From positions 72,498,600-72,562,599 of the forward strand of contig NC_083602.1 in assembly GCF_029168945.1 (NCBI RefSeq): a DNA stretch of 64,000 nucleotides. Reading direction: 5' to 3'. This DNA is from Cannabis sativa (taxonomy: Eukaryota > Streptophyta > Magnoliopsida > Rosales > Cannabaceae). The position numbers and the translations under genes were made by a program. Positions 35,925 to 50,000 of this stretch are shown in pieces; positions within the stretch are counted from its first letter, which is position 1, and each line of letters begins with the position of its first letter. Below the pieces are notes generated by a model that was not told the DNA's origin, ran no database searches, and saw only the letters and a program-made list of their open reading frames with translations.

Positions 35925-37638
35925 TGTTGGGATTTTATACCCTAAATAAAACCCATTACAATCTAATCTGATTTGTTATCAATAAGAGAATTAGAAGTGA
36001 TTTATGTTAACATGTAGTTTTCATGCTTATGGTTTAATATATGCACAAAATCTGTTAAGTCCAGAACATATAATTATTCACAATTACAGTGATGTCAACA
36101 TAGTGGAATGTGATTGTGATTATATGATTCAAAAGACTAAGTCCCTGTTTCATCAGTGTTTTGGATTTACACTGATGTGATAATCAGCGATGAAGTATAC
36201 TCACACTTTGCATAAGTGTTATGTTCTTTCCAGAACATTGGCAAAGTATACTAGTTTCGAATGTATGGAGTATACATTGGACTGGACCGATATTGATCTT
36301 AGTTAAGATATTATAATACTTACCGTTGTATCTTTCCTAGTCAATATCACTAGTTGATCTTAGATCAAAAGATCTAAATCCTGATATGCTTAGGCTCAAT
36401 CTCAGGAGTGTTATTCATGTTCTTTGATTTTTTTTGTTAAGCCTACTTCTGGATCAGGGTGATACGTACATTTTGGGAACATGATAGTATGATTGAGTGG
36501 GAACGCTAAACATAAATATGGAATCTATAGCTTCTATAGGTGTTTAGAAGTCAAGTGATGATTTCCTTCGAGCTTAGTTAAATAGAAGTAAATGAAAGAG
36601 CTCTTGTTTCAGTGATTATATTTTAGTTCACTAAAACATCATTTACAGGTAGCTAAGTATTTTAAGGAGCAAAATACATTGATGGGTGAAACGGTAAATT
36701 TATCCCTACTCGGTGTAAATCATCTATATAGAGGATCTTTGATCAATTGAGATTATAACGATGGTTAAAAGTGATACCGTATCTATATGGTGGAACATAT
36801 AGAGCGTTCTATATAATTGAGAGTGCAATTCCAAGTGCTAAAAGTGGATTCAACAAGGATTTAATAAGTTAGAGAATTTACTTAGTAAATTCAGTTCAGC
36901 TTATTGGAAGCTCAGTAATATAGGTCCATGGTCCCCATTCTAGTTGAGACCATACTGCTTGTAAGACTCAGATAATTGATTATGATTAATTAATTATAAT
37001 TCTAGAATTAGACTATGTCTAGTTTATGAATTTTCACTAAGCAAGGGCAAAATTGTGAAGAAAAGAGATTCTAGGTTCTATTTATTAATTAAGAGACTCT
37101 ATATGTCTAGTTAATAATTATGTTAAATGATAATATTATTTAATAATTTATTTTAGTTATTAAATAATTAGTTTTGGCATTTAAATGGTTAGAATTAGAA
37201 AATTGGCGTTTTTAAGAAAATAGAAATAAAAATTGTTAAAATTGCAAAATTCCAAGTGGGGCCCATTAATACCATGGCCGGCCACTTGGAGAGGCTTTTT
37301 CCAATTAATATTTTTATTATTTTAATGTCAAATAATTACTAACCTAAACCTAGTGGTTACCTATAAATAGATAGTGACGGGTCACACCAAAAATAAGAGT
37401 TTTTCAAGTGATTCAAGAGATTGCCTTCAGAAAGTTGAGCCATTCACTATCCTTCTATAGCCGACCCCCTCTCTCTCTTTTCTTCTTCTAATTTCGAATA
37501 CCTTGAGTGATAGAGTAGTCCCCACACACATAAAGTGGTACCTCAATAATAGTCTAGAAAATCGTGAAGAATCCAAATTGAAGAGAACGACATTCGGACT
37601 CAGATCTTGGTGATACTCTGCGACAGAAAGGATACAAG
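35925..37638 (+). repeat. Angela-like LTR lacking its 3' end (copy 4)
   Basis: It starts TGTTGGGATTTTATACCC and follows the family consensus up to GGATACAAG, then meets the TGTTGGG start of copy 5. About 170-180 bp of normal LTR end are missing. The simplest reading is insertion of the copy 5 element into this LTR, with the right portion outside the window or deleted. Confidence 0.85.
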
Positions 37639-39325
37639 TGTTGGGTTTTATGCCCTAAATAAAACTCATTTCAATATAATCAGAATTACTTATTAATAAA
37701 GATCAGAAATAACATTTTATGTTGCATGGTTCACATGATTTATTTCATGATTATATGTACATAATGTATGAATTCTATTTAAGTCCAGAACATATGAATT
37801 TGTTAATGATTATAGTGTTGTCAACACAGTGGAATGTAATCTTAATTATATGTTCGAAAGTTTATTCCCTGATTTGTCAGTTCACTGGATTTAGACTGAC
37901 ATGATAATCAGCGATAGGTATTCTTACACCTTGGATAAGTGTTATGTCCTTTCCAAGGCATTGGCAAAGTTTACCAGTATCGGATGTATGGAGTATACAT
38001 CGGAAGAGACCGATATTGAACTTTGATTAGATATATTAAAATTTACCGTAACATCTATTCAATTCAATATCACCTGTTGATCCTAGATTAAATGATCTTA
38101 ATCGTGATATGTTTAGGTTCGATATCAAGAGTATTATACATGTTCTTTGATTTGTTAGTTAAGCCTACTTTTGAACAGTCAGGGTGATACGTACATTTTG
38201 GGAACATGATAGTTTAATTGAGTGGGAGCGCTAACATAAATATGGAGTCTATAACTTCTATAGGAATTTAGAAGTGAAACGATGATATCCTTCGAGCTTG
38301 GCTAAACAGAGATAAATGGTTGAGATCTCATTTCACTTCGCTGAAATATCATTTATACGGAGCTAAGTGTTTTAAGGATAAAATATATTGAAGGTGTAAC
38401 GGTAATTTAGTGCCTATTCAATGTAGATCATCTATTAGAGGGTCATTGATCAAATTAGGATTATAACAATAGATAACTAATGACGTATCTATATCGTGGA
38501 ACATATAGAGCGTTCTATATACTGAGAGTGCAATTCTAAGTTCTATGCGTGGATTCAACGAAGAATTAATAAGTCAGTGAATTTAAGATATAAATTCTTG
38601 ATCTGCTTATTGGAAGCTCGGATATATAGACCCATGGTCCCCATACTAGTTGAGACCATACTGCTTGTGAGACTCAGTTAATTGATTTTGATTAATCAAT
38701 TATAATTCTAAAGTTAGACTATGTCTAGTTTATGAATTTTCACTAAGCAAGGGCGAGATTGTAAAGAAAAGAGATTCTAGGTTTATTTATTAATAAAGAT
38801 ACTTTATATGTCTAATTAATAAATATATTAAATGACAATATTATTTAATAATTAATTTTTAGTTATTAAATAATTAGAATTGGCATTTAAATGGTTGAAT
38901 TTGAAAATTGGCGTTTTTGAGAAAATGAGATGCAGAAATGATAAAACAGCAAAATTGCATAAGTGAGGCCCATTATCCAAAGCCCAGGCCAGCCACTATT
39001 GTAGGCTTTTATCATTTATTTTTTCATTATTTTAATGCCAAATAATTCTAACTTAAACCTAGGTGGTTACCTATAAATGGATAGTGATGGCTCTCATTCA
39101 CACTTAACCTTTTGTTAACTCTGTCAGATGAAAGTTGAGCCTCCTATTCTATACATCGCCGCCAGTTCCCTTCTCTCTTCTTTTCCTCTTCAATTTCGAA
39201 CCTTGAGTGAATGAGTGAGTACCCACACACATCAAGTGGTATCTCAATCATAGTGTGTAAGACTGTGGAAAATCAACCAACAAGAAGGAGTCAGCATCAA
39301 AGGAAGGAGAGAAAGAGATCCAGGT

Positions 39326-39491
39326 TGTAACGCCCCAATATTTTGCCTTATTTTACAAAGTGATAATTTTGATGCATTAATTAAAAAGATTCAAAGCTGT
39401 TTGAAAATACACAGTGGGTTTTACAATAAATATGCAAAAAGGTGAATGATCATTAATATCAAAACAAAATAAGTAGTTGAGTGTATTTTTC

Positions 39492-39522
<31 letters not shown>

Positions 39523-42390
39523 TTGTAACATCCCACTGAGCTCAGATTACTTTATTATAAAAAAAAAAAAAAAAACAAAAAACAAAACCAAGGCTCCACC
39601 GACATTCTAGACCGTTTGCTCGTCCATAGCCCCTTGCAGTATACATACCAGAACTGACCCATCCCATCAAACTTACATTCAATGTTTCCTGTCTATTGCC
39701 TGTAGGGAGGAAAGTAAGGGGGTGAGCTAAAAGCCCAGTAAGGAAATGCTTAACATACAATAGCATTCAATACACTAAACATATCTTAAAATTCAGAATA
39801 ATACGATTCTTCATAACATTAACGTATCCAGTCTTAACAAAATTATATGCCTTAGCTCATAATTGTAATTTAAATAACTCTAGATATGGAAAGCTATATC
39901 ATATACCATATATTTGTACTAACCGAAACCATTACATATATGTAGGGATCACAACCCTGATACCATACTCATAGCACAATTATAGCAATAACATATAAAA
40001 ATTATTTCAATCATATCATGTCTTTACCATAACATTGGCATATCATAGCCATTACTTACATAACCTGGGCCTAGCCTGACCCTACAATATCCTGGGCCTA
40101 ATCTGCCCATATAATAACCTGGGCCTATGTAGCCCTACCATTGTTATAGGATAGGGTATCTCTATATTCAACAGTACATCACTGTATCATACCCCACCAT
40201 AACAATGTCATACACGAATCAAACAAATGTAGGGTAGGGTATTTCTACATTCAACGACCTTACCCCGTATCATACCCCACCATGGCCCCTCATTTGTACC
40301 TGAGACGTTAGCATACAACATACAACATACAACACACCACATACATCATACAACATACAACATACAACATACAAATCGTACCAACCATAATATATATCGA
40401 TTCACAAACTCATATTGTGTCCATACCACACATTCTCAGTACTATATACACATTCATAATAATACATCACAAATAATATTTCAATAGACAAATAATTTAA
40501 ATTATGCAGTTCAACACATAAAACTACTTAATTTCCTTACCTCAAATTCCGCTGCTTAAGACTTGTTATCTCGTCACTACTACCTATAATAAGACATGGG
40601 TCAAGGCCCTAATATTAAAATTCGTACTCTTACAGTACAGTAGAAAGATCACTATTTTTGACCAACAACTACACTAATTCAGTAAAAGTTGTCTTCATAA
40701 AAGTTATAGGAAATTCCATTATCCCTCCAATGACATAAAGATCATTAAAAATGGATTAAAACGGAGGGAGTTATGATTGTTTTACTGAAACTATTTCTGA
40801 GAAGGAATATGGAGTAACGAATTATACGACTTAGCAAAAAATACAAACTTTTGGCATTGAAAGGTTCAGAACTAGAAGATAACATCTTCATAAAAGTTTT
40901 AGGAAATTATTTTCCCTTTCCAATGATACCAAAATCTTTGAAATTGGAATTATATTCAGAGAGATATTGTAATTTTACCAAAACAGTTTTGGAAGAACAA
41001 GATTCAAGAAACGAATCACATGATACAGAAGGAAACTAACTTTTCGACAAAGTATAACTCCGAATTAACGAAATGTTTCTTCATAAAACTTATGGCAAAT
41101 TGAATAAGCTTTGAAACCATATATTGATCATTAAAAATGGACGAGAATTGAGAGAGTTATGGTATTTTAAGTGAAAGTATCTTTTTCTGGAAATATAAAA
41201 AAAACGAATTACAACAACAGCAGAAAGATGATAATTTTCGACATAGAATAACACCGAATTGGTGAATAGTTTCTTCATAAAAAATTTAGATCATCGAATA
41301 AGCTTTCTAACAATACAAAAATCGCTGGAAACGGATCAATATTGAGAGAGATATGACTATTTTACTAAGACAATAATTTTCAAAAAAAAAACGAGATTTC
41401 ATAGTTTAACCTAAAAGTTCACAACAATAAGTGGAAGAACTCTCTTACCTCTTGATGACTCTTCTTAATGAGTGCTAGATCTTGAAATCTCAAATTATTA
41501 GAATGGTGATGATGATCTCAATCTTATATTGATGAAAATCATGAGTGTTGTTTGGCGAAGAGAACGAAACAAGAAGGAAAATTATAAATCTTTGATAGAT
41601 AGCGAGATGAACAACTTGTAGGGTATAGGATTTTATGAGTGTCTTCTCTAAGAATTGTGTTCAGGCTGAAAGAAAGAGATTGAGGTTGAGTTTTATTTTT
41701 CGTAGGGTTAGAGGCCCTGCATATTACGTATCAAGAATATGATAGATTTAGATTTTATAATCTAATTAAACCTATAAAAGAAAATAATAAAATAACCCCT
41801 ATAATCTGATGCTAATTTAACCCTAAATAGAATAATTAAATAAAAATCTTATTTGTTAGATATAAGTTTTAAATTTGAATTTTAAAACTTAGGATTTCTA
41901 TACTAAACTTAATAGGTCGTCACTTTGTAGCTTAATTTTGACCCCAATAAAGTTAAAATTACGATAAATCTATTTCTACATAATTGATAGATCTTTGAAT
42001 TATCTTTCCAACGCCACTAAAATCACCTCAATCCGAGCTCTAGAACTCCAGATATGATCGTTTTAGTAAAACAGTTTTTAATCCTGCGAATTTATCCAAA
42101 CCTACGAATTTTTTTAACATTAAATAATTATAACTCACTAAATATATTATAAAATCCTAATGGACCCTCATATTGGGCTTTAATTAAAAGATTACCTACT
42201 TTGTAAAAATACCATAATATTTTACTTTCGTAGTTAATACAACTTTAACTCTCTGTAGAAAATTAGTACAACTACTCTAAGCAATAATATCAACTCACTA
42301 ACAACACAAAGAAATAAGATAATTATCCTCGCACAATTAATATCTCAAGGAGAAAAAAAAATTAAATACTATTTTAATCTGGATATTACA
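39326..42390 (-). mobile_element. Solo LTR of a Tekay-like (chromovirus) Gypsy element, about 3.07 kb
   Basis: It begins TGTAACGCCCCAATATT and ends CTGGATATTACA, with CAGGT on both sides (39321-39325 and 42391-42395). Read on the minus strand it runs TGTAATATCC to GGGGCGTTACA, the form of long chromovirus LTRs. No internal coding domain exists. Inside are a ACATACAAC tandem tract (40310-40375), a GGGCCTA repeat zone (40065-40135), and four copies of a roughly 193-bp repeat. Lineage is inferred from length and termini. Confidence 0.75.
40685..41375. repeat. Four diverged tandem copies of a roughly 193-bp unit inside the Tekay-like LTR
   Basis: CTTCATAAAA recurs at about 40692, 40886, 41079 and 41273. 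Each copy is followed by a GGAAATT/GCAAATTG block, a CCAATGA/ACCATAT block, an aaaatgga/cggat block, and GAGAGAGTTATG-like and TTTTACTAA/GAAA endings. A weaker related stretch is at 41980-42080. Confidence 0.7.
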
Positions 42391-42595
42391 CAGGTTCAGA
42401 TCTTGGTGATGCTCTGCTACATAAAGGAATCAAAGGCTAGAGATCTGAACGGAATGAGTCATTATATTGCGCTGCACCCAATGTAAGGTTTCCTTAAACC
42501 CTTATGTGTTTATTTCATTGTTTTAGAATTCATATTAGGATGTTAATGAAACATACTTGTTAGTAAATCTAGATCCTGGTAAAAAATTTCCAACA

Positions 42596-45500
42596 ACTGG
42601 TGTCAGAGCCATGGTAATGATTTACTTTCATGAAATATGAATTAAAACGATGTTTTGTGTTGATTTGGATGGTTTCATGTGGTTTATGTGCTTATTTGAT
42701 GATAATTTAGAAATCGTAATATATGTTACTGAGATATTTTTTATTTCGATCTGGGATTATTTTTTCTGGAAAGTAGAAAAAAAATTAATAAATCTAGGCT
42801 TTTACAGAACCTAATTTGGATTTTTTATGAATTAGTTATGATTTTTTGAAGTTGAACGAAAATATCAGGTTTTGAGTGTCACACGCGCGCGCACGCACTT
42901 GGGCTCACTCGGACAAAAGCGCTTCAGACAAAAAGCGTGTCCGATCATCCTCGGTCAAATGGGGCTGCTTGCAGCCTCTATCCTCAGCGCTTCCCTTGCA
43001 TCCGCGCGCGCAGGGGTATGCAATGCATACCCCTGTGCCTCAAACTTGTTTTCGTCATAACTTTTGATTCAAAAATCGTTTTTCATTGAAACAAAAGCCA
43101 ATTTTTGGTAGAATTTTGTGTAGAATCTGAATTTTTAATCAAAAATCTAATTATCAGAATGAAATTAATTTTTATTAATTTTTTAATTAATTAAAATTAG
43201 TTTCTGATATTAGTAGGCTTTGAATTTTGAAAATTTGATTTCTCACAAAGGAGCCTTATGGTTATTTTTGAAATTTTAGATTATTTTATTTATTTTAATT
43301 ATAAGATCAGATATTTTTTTTATTAAATTTTAAATGATCTTACTTTGATATTAAAATATTATCTTTTAAAAATAATCTTGTACTAATTTCAAAATTTGCT
43401 AACCATATCATATCTTTTTTAAATTTGTTATTTTCAAAATATATTTTATTAATTAAAATTATGAGATTAGGAATATGTTAGGTTTAACATTTTATCTTAT
43501 TAGATTTTTTTTATTAAAATTATATTTTGGCAAAAATAACATGAAATTTGAAAAATTGGTTAGTTTAGTTTGAATAGATATTTTAGGGTTTCAAACCATA
43601 AATTTTTCAAAGTTCTTATTATTATTTTTTTAAAATATTCTAACCATATAAAATATATTATTTTTTAATTAGTTTATTTATGTAATGTTTAAATTTATTA
43701 AATTATAAGACTCAGAATATAATAATGAAATATTTAAATTTAAAATTCAAGATATTTGAAAAATTGGTTAGATATTTTTGATTTTTTGTTAGAATTTAAG
43801 AAATTTAGATATTTCAAATATTGTCTAACAACCTAAATTTGAATTCTAGTTAAGATATTTATTTTTAAAATTTAATTTTATTTTAAATTTTAACTTACTT
43901 TCCAGATATTCCAGATTAGTTATTATTGTTTCTATTGTTTGATTATATAATTATGTATTCAATTTTTTTTTTTTACAAACCTATTATTTATTTTATCTAA
44001 ATTGTTATGATTAACTTGTTGACAGATCCAATGATGTGATTTTCATCATAGTCCAATTGTCAATAGATCTTATAAATAATTTGTAACAGGTAAATTTTAC
44101 AATTTCTTTCATCTGTGTAAACCTAGTAACATGATAGGGCCCATCCAAATCATTTGACCTGTGTGAGCCTATATGTTTGCTTTTGGGCTTAGATGCATAT
44201 AGGAAGCCCATTTAAGTTTTACTAAGTAAATGGACTAGGTTGCTAAAATAAATTTTGACATAAGTAAATTTATTTAGGCCCAATTAGATTTGGGCTTATT
44301 CAATGAATAACAATTGTTTATTTAAAGGTTAAATTCCTCTCTTTTGGGCCTTGTGTGAGAGTTGGGGGCCAATAAAAGTGGGTACGACATACTGAACCCA
44401 GCTCCCCCTCACATGAACTACCCCAATTGTGAAGGCCCATTTGCCTTATTTTTATAATTGTATTAGGTTAATTATATTAGTCTAACCTAATTAAAATTAA
44501 ATTAGCAACATAATTAACTTTTAAAATATATGAAATTTAATTTTTCATTTAATATTTTAAAGTTAATTTTAGAAAAACACTTAGTAAATGAAATTATTCT
44601 AGATAGTTATTTCTAGAACTAGTTATTTTTTTTTAATATTTAATTAGGAAAATATCATAGATTGTGAAATTAATTGTTTAATAATTAATTTTGGTACAGT
44701 CTAATTTAAGTATATTTTTCCTAGTATTAAACTAGAATTAATAATTAAGTCTCCTCTATACTTAATTATTTATTGCTTGAATTTAATATATTTAATTAAA
44801 TTGAAAATTTAAATATTTAAGTTGATTTTCATAATGATACTTAAATATTATTATTTTCATGTTATTTAATTAAAATTAAAAAAAATTATTTTAAGTTTGA
44901 AATCTTATTTCAGAATAACTTAAATTTGAATAATTTTCAAAATATATTTTATTTTATTTTATTAATCTTTTTCCCACAATTTCGAAATTGCATTTCTTAA
45001 ATGCAGAAATTTTGAATTTTATTTGAAAAATAGATTAAAGTTGAAAATTATTTATTTTAATTTTCGACCAACTTAAATCAATGATTTTTTCATTTAATGA
45101 TTAATTAAAATAAATGAAGTAAAATATATTTAATTAGAAAATGAATTAATTAGTCAATGATAGTCTAGATAGATATTAACTGTTTTGCTTGAAGTATTTT
45201 TCTAGTGTATTTAATTAAATAGAAAATTAATATTTAAGTTGATTTTCATCATGATATTTAAATATTTGAAATTTTTCTTTAATATTTTATTAAATAGGAA
45301 AATTATATTTTTGTTGTAAATTAATTTTATTAATTAATTTTGGGCCAACATTAAATTAGAATAATTTTTTCCAAGATTTATTTTTATTTTATTTTAACAA
45401 GCAATTTCGAACATTGTATTCTTAAATACTTCAATTTTTTCGAAATGCAACATATATTTATAGAAAATTAAATTTGAGTTGTAAATTAATTTAAATTAAT

Positions 45501-46620
45501 TTTGAAACAACTTAAATTGAATATTTTTCTAAATATTTATTGGAAATTATTACTAAGATGGAAATAATTCATGTTATTTTCATATCCATCTAAGTAAAAT
45601 TTATAAATATTAAATTAAAATTTATATTTAGAATTTTTTATTCTAAATTAGAAATTTTAATTAAATAAATATATATTTAAAATAAATTGATTAAAATAAA
45701 TATTAGAAGAAAATACACTTTAAATAATGAGATTTATTATTAGGACATTCGATCTCCATTGTTGGTTTTACATAGCTTTTGTTTTAGTGAGTAATCCTCC
45801 CTAATGGAGGAACGTTCATTAGCAAGTTAGCACCGTTTAATCTCGAAAGATAAGTATATTTGTAAGTGTTTTATATGGTATTGATCACCCTAATGGTGGC
45901 GACTGTATTTGACTTACAAAATATGAAACAATGGTGGAAGCTCATAAGATAGAATAGCCTTGACTCTCGCCTAAACGAGACAACGCTGGATTCCAATCTT
46001 GATCGAATAAAAGGTTGCTAGAATGTTTATCATTTTAGATGAGCTGACAACTCTATTCAATGAATGGTATCACTGACTCTCGCCTAAACGGGACACTGAT
46101 ATTAGTTTGTTGAAGACCTTGGAAATTATTTAGGATTGTATGTTTTAGTATTTTCACTTGTCATTCCTACTTGCTATATGTTTAATAATTTCTGAATTGT
46201 GTATGAATTTATATTGAACCATGTTATTTTTTGTTATTAAATTGTAGTTTAATTTCGAATCTTCATTGTTGGTCTAACTTGGTTTGTTTTTCTAATGAGA
46301 TAAATCCCTAATGGATTTTCACCATTAGACATACATAATAGTGTTAGATCTCGAAAGATAAATATTGTATATGCAACATCTAGCTGTTCATCAATTGATG
46401 ACACCTTAGACTAGTATTTTACAATATGAAACAAGAAGATTGTATAAATAAGATTACTTTGACTCTCGCTAATCGGAGCATCGTTGGATTCTTATTTAAA
46501 TACGAAATTATTTTAATTCCTCTTAGCTTATTCATTTCGAATTAGCTCAATAACATATCATTAGATGAATGGTCTATAAATCATTTCATGTCATTCTATT
46601 TTCTCTTAAGAAATTTAATG
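42596..46620 (+). other. Long untranslated leader of the old Angela-like element
   Basis: The leader starts with the primer site TGGTGTCAGAGCCATGG at 42598. It carries a GC-rich hairpin island (42885-43035), a very AT-rich stretch, a conserved block (about 44010-44455, including GGGTACGACATACTGAACCC), and another AT-rich stretch. Then come two tandem copies of a roughly 500-bp unit (from 45745 and from 46255) with TCGAAAGATAA and GACTCTCGC motifs. No gag coding sequence is found before the protease remnant. It parallels 52048-54477 plus 57860-58290 in the younger element. Confidence 0.7.
42885..43035 (+). promoter_or_regulatory. GC-rich hairpin island in the leader of the old Angela-like element
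   Basis: A perfect 12-bp stem with a one-base loop lies at 43011-43035 (CAGGGGTATGCA, A, TGCATACCCCTG). An 8-bp stem with TT loop lies at 42961-42978 (GGGGCTGC/GCAGCCTC, one G-T pair). CGCGCGC runs lie at 42883-42893 and 43003-43011. It is an abrupt GC-rich block inside leader DNA that is mostly A and T. The short reading frames across it lack any recognisable domain. Confidence 0.7.
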
Positions 46621-47002
46621 ACGCATATGATTATATTCCCGAAATTCTATCCCAAAATGATATAAATCCTCAATCTTAGAAATCTTCTACTTGTATGAAT
46701 CATACTTAGAGTTAAAATTATTAGTGGTGGTCCGAGAAAGAATTACTCATTATATTTGGTATAAATTTAAGTCTTTGACTTTAATTTTAGATTCCAAACA
46801 GAAATTTTCTTATATTTCTAATTCCAGTTTACAATACAGTTTTACTTTCATAAGTGTTTAATAACCATTTTCTATCAATGGTTTCAAACTGTATGGAATA
46901 TGAGTTTAGTATTCTGTGACCAGGATCCACTTGCACTATTCTAAGAACTCTTTGATGTAACTATACCTAAGTCATCAAAAAGACAAAACCACATTTTTTT
47001 AA
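46621..47002 (+). pseudogene. Protease-region remnant of the old Angela-like element
   Basis: 46770-46860 aligns by eye with the younger element's protease downstream region (ILD-like TTTTAGATTCC, then TATATTTCTAATTCCAG matching IPNFS). 46895-46985 matches the stretch GLYVLRPDEPFALHNELF...KPRNHKKQ: the old copy reads KSSKRQN before the break. Stops are frequent. The remnant ends at the 9-bp duplication TTTTTTTAA (46994-47002). Confidence 0.6.
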
Positions 47003-50000
47003 GGGAAATTTTCATATATATATACGTAAGAAATAAATTAATTATATAAATAACGTTCTCAAAATAATTAACATAAATTTTGTGACACATCAGCAAAGTT
47101 ATAACGTCAAACAAAACATACACTTACTGCAATTAGAGAAGGAAATGGTCAACTAATCTCCACACAAAGGTGCCACCTCTTATTTTCAAATTACTGCATG
47201 ACTAACAATAGAATTAATATCTTTAAATATCATCCAATTAATTTGCCAAATCATACAATCCTAAAATAAAAACTAGAAACCTTCATCGGAAAACTCCATT
47301 AAAACCGATCAAAAAAGCTTCAATTGTGAATTACAAAGCTTCAACAATGAAACCGAAAAATCAACCAAACAGTCGACATAGCAATTCAATCAAAAATCTG
47401 AAACAAAAAACAACTTTTAAAATACATTAATATCCAAACTAATTAGTACACGAAACAAGAATATTGATTAATATACTTTTGAAAATAATACAGTTTTATG
47501 AACATAACTTAATAAATTGCCATCAATTTTATTTTTTCGGAACATAACATCTAAGAACAAAATTTTTTACTTATCTTATGTTGCATAAAGTATATAAAGA
47601 TTTAATCTTTTCATGAAAAATAGTGCACAACTACAATCAGTATGTTTAATTAACTATTCACTAATCAAATGTATATATATAATTATAATTAGATATTTTT
47701 ATTTATTAACAAAGTATACATTTATTGATAACTGTGAAGATTAAAGATGATAATGAATGCAAATATTTCTAAACAAATTAGCAAAAAAAACATATGATCA
47801 GACCAAATATGTCTACATTAGCATATATAAACTTATTAGTTTATTTTGGTATATTGAAATAAATTTTTCATTCTTTATTTACATAGTAGCCTTTTTGTAT
47901 AGGTATATGCTAATACTATTATTTTAATTTAGTATATTGAAATAAATTTTTATTTTTCTTTTCGTTTATTAAAACAAACAATTCAATATTTTATTTTATA
48001 TAGCATACTATTATATATGTCAATAAATGTACTAGTTTTTGTTTGTTAAAATAACATTTTATTTTTTTTCAATATAGAGTAAACTATAATCAAACATAAT
48101 AATATAAGTCAATAAACCTATTAGTCTATTTTTTGTATATTAGAACAACAATATTCATTTTTTGTTTCAAACACAATGTGGGCCTATAAAATAACAAACT
48201 AGTTAGTCTATTTTTTTTTTCCGTCGAGACATCAAATCTAGTTGTATACAAAGTACATGACTGTAACATATCTTACATAATAAACATGGATAACAATATA
48301 TGTACTTGCAAAAATTTGAATATGAATGAAATGCCTTGCTCATAAGTTTATTTGGTATGTATACCTATACTCATATATGCCAAATAAACTTATTAGTTTA
48401 TTTTGGCATATTAAAATAAATTTTTATTTTTTTAGTTTGCATAGTAGCTTTTTCGTATAGTCTATCATCGTATATGCTAATAAATCTATTAGTTTATTTT
48501 TGGCATATATTAAAATAAATTTTTATTTTTATTTTCGTATATTGGAACAACAATTCATTTCATTGTATATAGTCTATCATTATATATGTCAATAAACCTA
48601 CTAGTTTTTGTTATCGTTGGAACAACATTTTATTTTTTCAATACAGAGTAAACTATGTAATCAAACATAGCGATATACGCCAATAAACCTATTAGTCTAT
48701 TTTTCGTATATTATATTGGAACAATAATTTATTTTTAATTCAAACACAATGTGTGTCTATAAAATAACAAACTAATTAATCTATGTTTTTTTTATGTCGA
48801 GACATCAAATCCGGTTGTATACAAAGTACATGACTGTAACATGTCTTACTAGTAAACTTGGATAACATGTCTTACTGTAACATGTCTTATTAAAAAATAC
48901 CTTAATTCTAAAATAATATGCCTAAAATGAAATTAATCCCAAATTCCTTTATTATTTTTGTGGGTTTTCAAAAGTAACCTTTTGGTTACTTAATACTTAT
49001 GATGCCGGTAAGAAATTAATTAGCTACTTTTACGTAAAAAAAATTATTTTTAAATTATATAATTTAATATACAATTTGGTTACCTCTAAAACCTTATTTG
49101 TAAACATCTTAATAATTAGCTAATTCTAAGTTAAATTGTGCTATCTTATTATTTAAAATATAATTGGGTAACCTTAAAGTTTAATTTTGAAACTAATGAG
49201 TTTTTATATAATATAATAAATTACTATTTTTGTTTACCAATTATTTTATATACCTTTTTGTTACTTTGAAACTTATGTGTTTGTTTTTAAATTATATTAA
49301 ATTAATTTGCTATTTTAAATACTTTTACGTTACTTATTTTTTATTTTACTTTTGTAAAAAATATTGTTGTTACTTTCAAGTCTATTTAATAAACTAAAAA
49401 GTTACAATAAAATTAAAAAAAAAAAAAATACACACACAAAACTTATTAGTAAAATTGATAAACATTTAAATTGCTCATTAATTATTTTAAAGTTATATTT
49501 TTAGTTACCTTAAGTTTATACTAAAAACTAATTAGTTTTGATATAGTATAACAAATAAGCATAGATATGAAATAATTTTATTTAGTATACTTTATAGTAA
49601 TATTTAAATTAATTATAATTTAGATAATATGCCAATTAGTTACTTATATAAAATGATCCATTTTAAATAAAAATATCTCCTGTAGATAATTTTTAATTTT
49701 TAGATTAGTTATTTAAAACTATATGATCATCTTTGCTTTATATTATGTTTATTTATGTTATATTGTAGTATCTTATTATTTAAAATAAGATAGAGAAAGA
49801 ATTTTTTTTTTTAAGTTGGAGAGAAGAGAGAAAGAAACATTTATTTTATTTTATTCTTTTTCTGTATAGTTATCTGATTTTTTAATTTTGCAAGTATGTC
49901 TTTTAAATAAAAAACAAAAGAAAAAAAATAACTGTTACTTTAGTTATAAAATGTAAAACAGTATATTAATTTAAAAAACGTTAGAAACGAACGTTAAAAT

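Larger units (their letters stand above)
37639..42595 (+). repeat. 5' LTR of the old Angela-like element (copy 5), interrupted
   Basis: Segments 37639-39325 and 42391-42595 form one LTR of about 1890 bp, from TGTTGGGTTTTATGCCC to AATTTCCAACA. The break is at AGATCCAGGT, where a 3.07 kb solo LTR is inserted with a CAGGT duplication. Confidence 0.88.

Noticed and set aside
42872..43067. Overlapping frames of about 62 codons across the GC-rich leader island
   Set aside because: Overlap in two frames, no domain, and the paired-stem pattern explains the sequence better than coding.
47129..47460. Possible gene upstream of the AT-rich region with slightly higher GC
   Set aside because: Frames are short and broken, with no splice-supported extension; it lies inside the MULE-like element.
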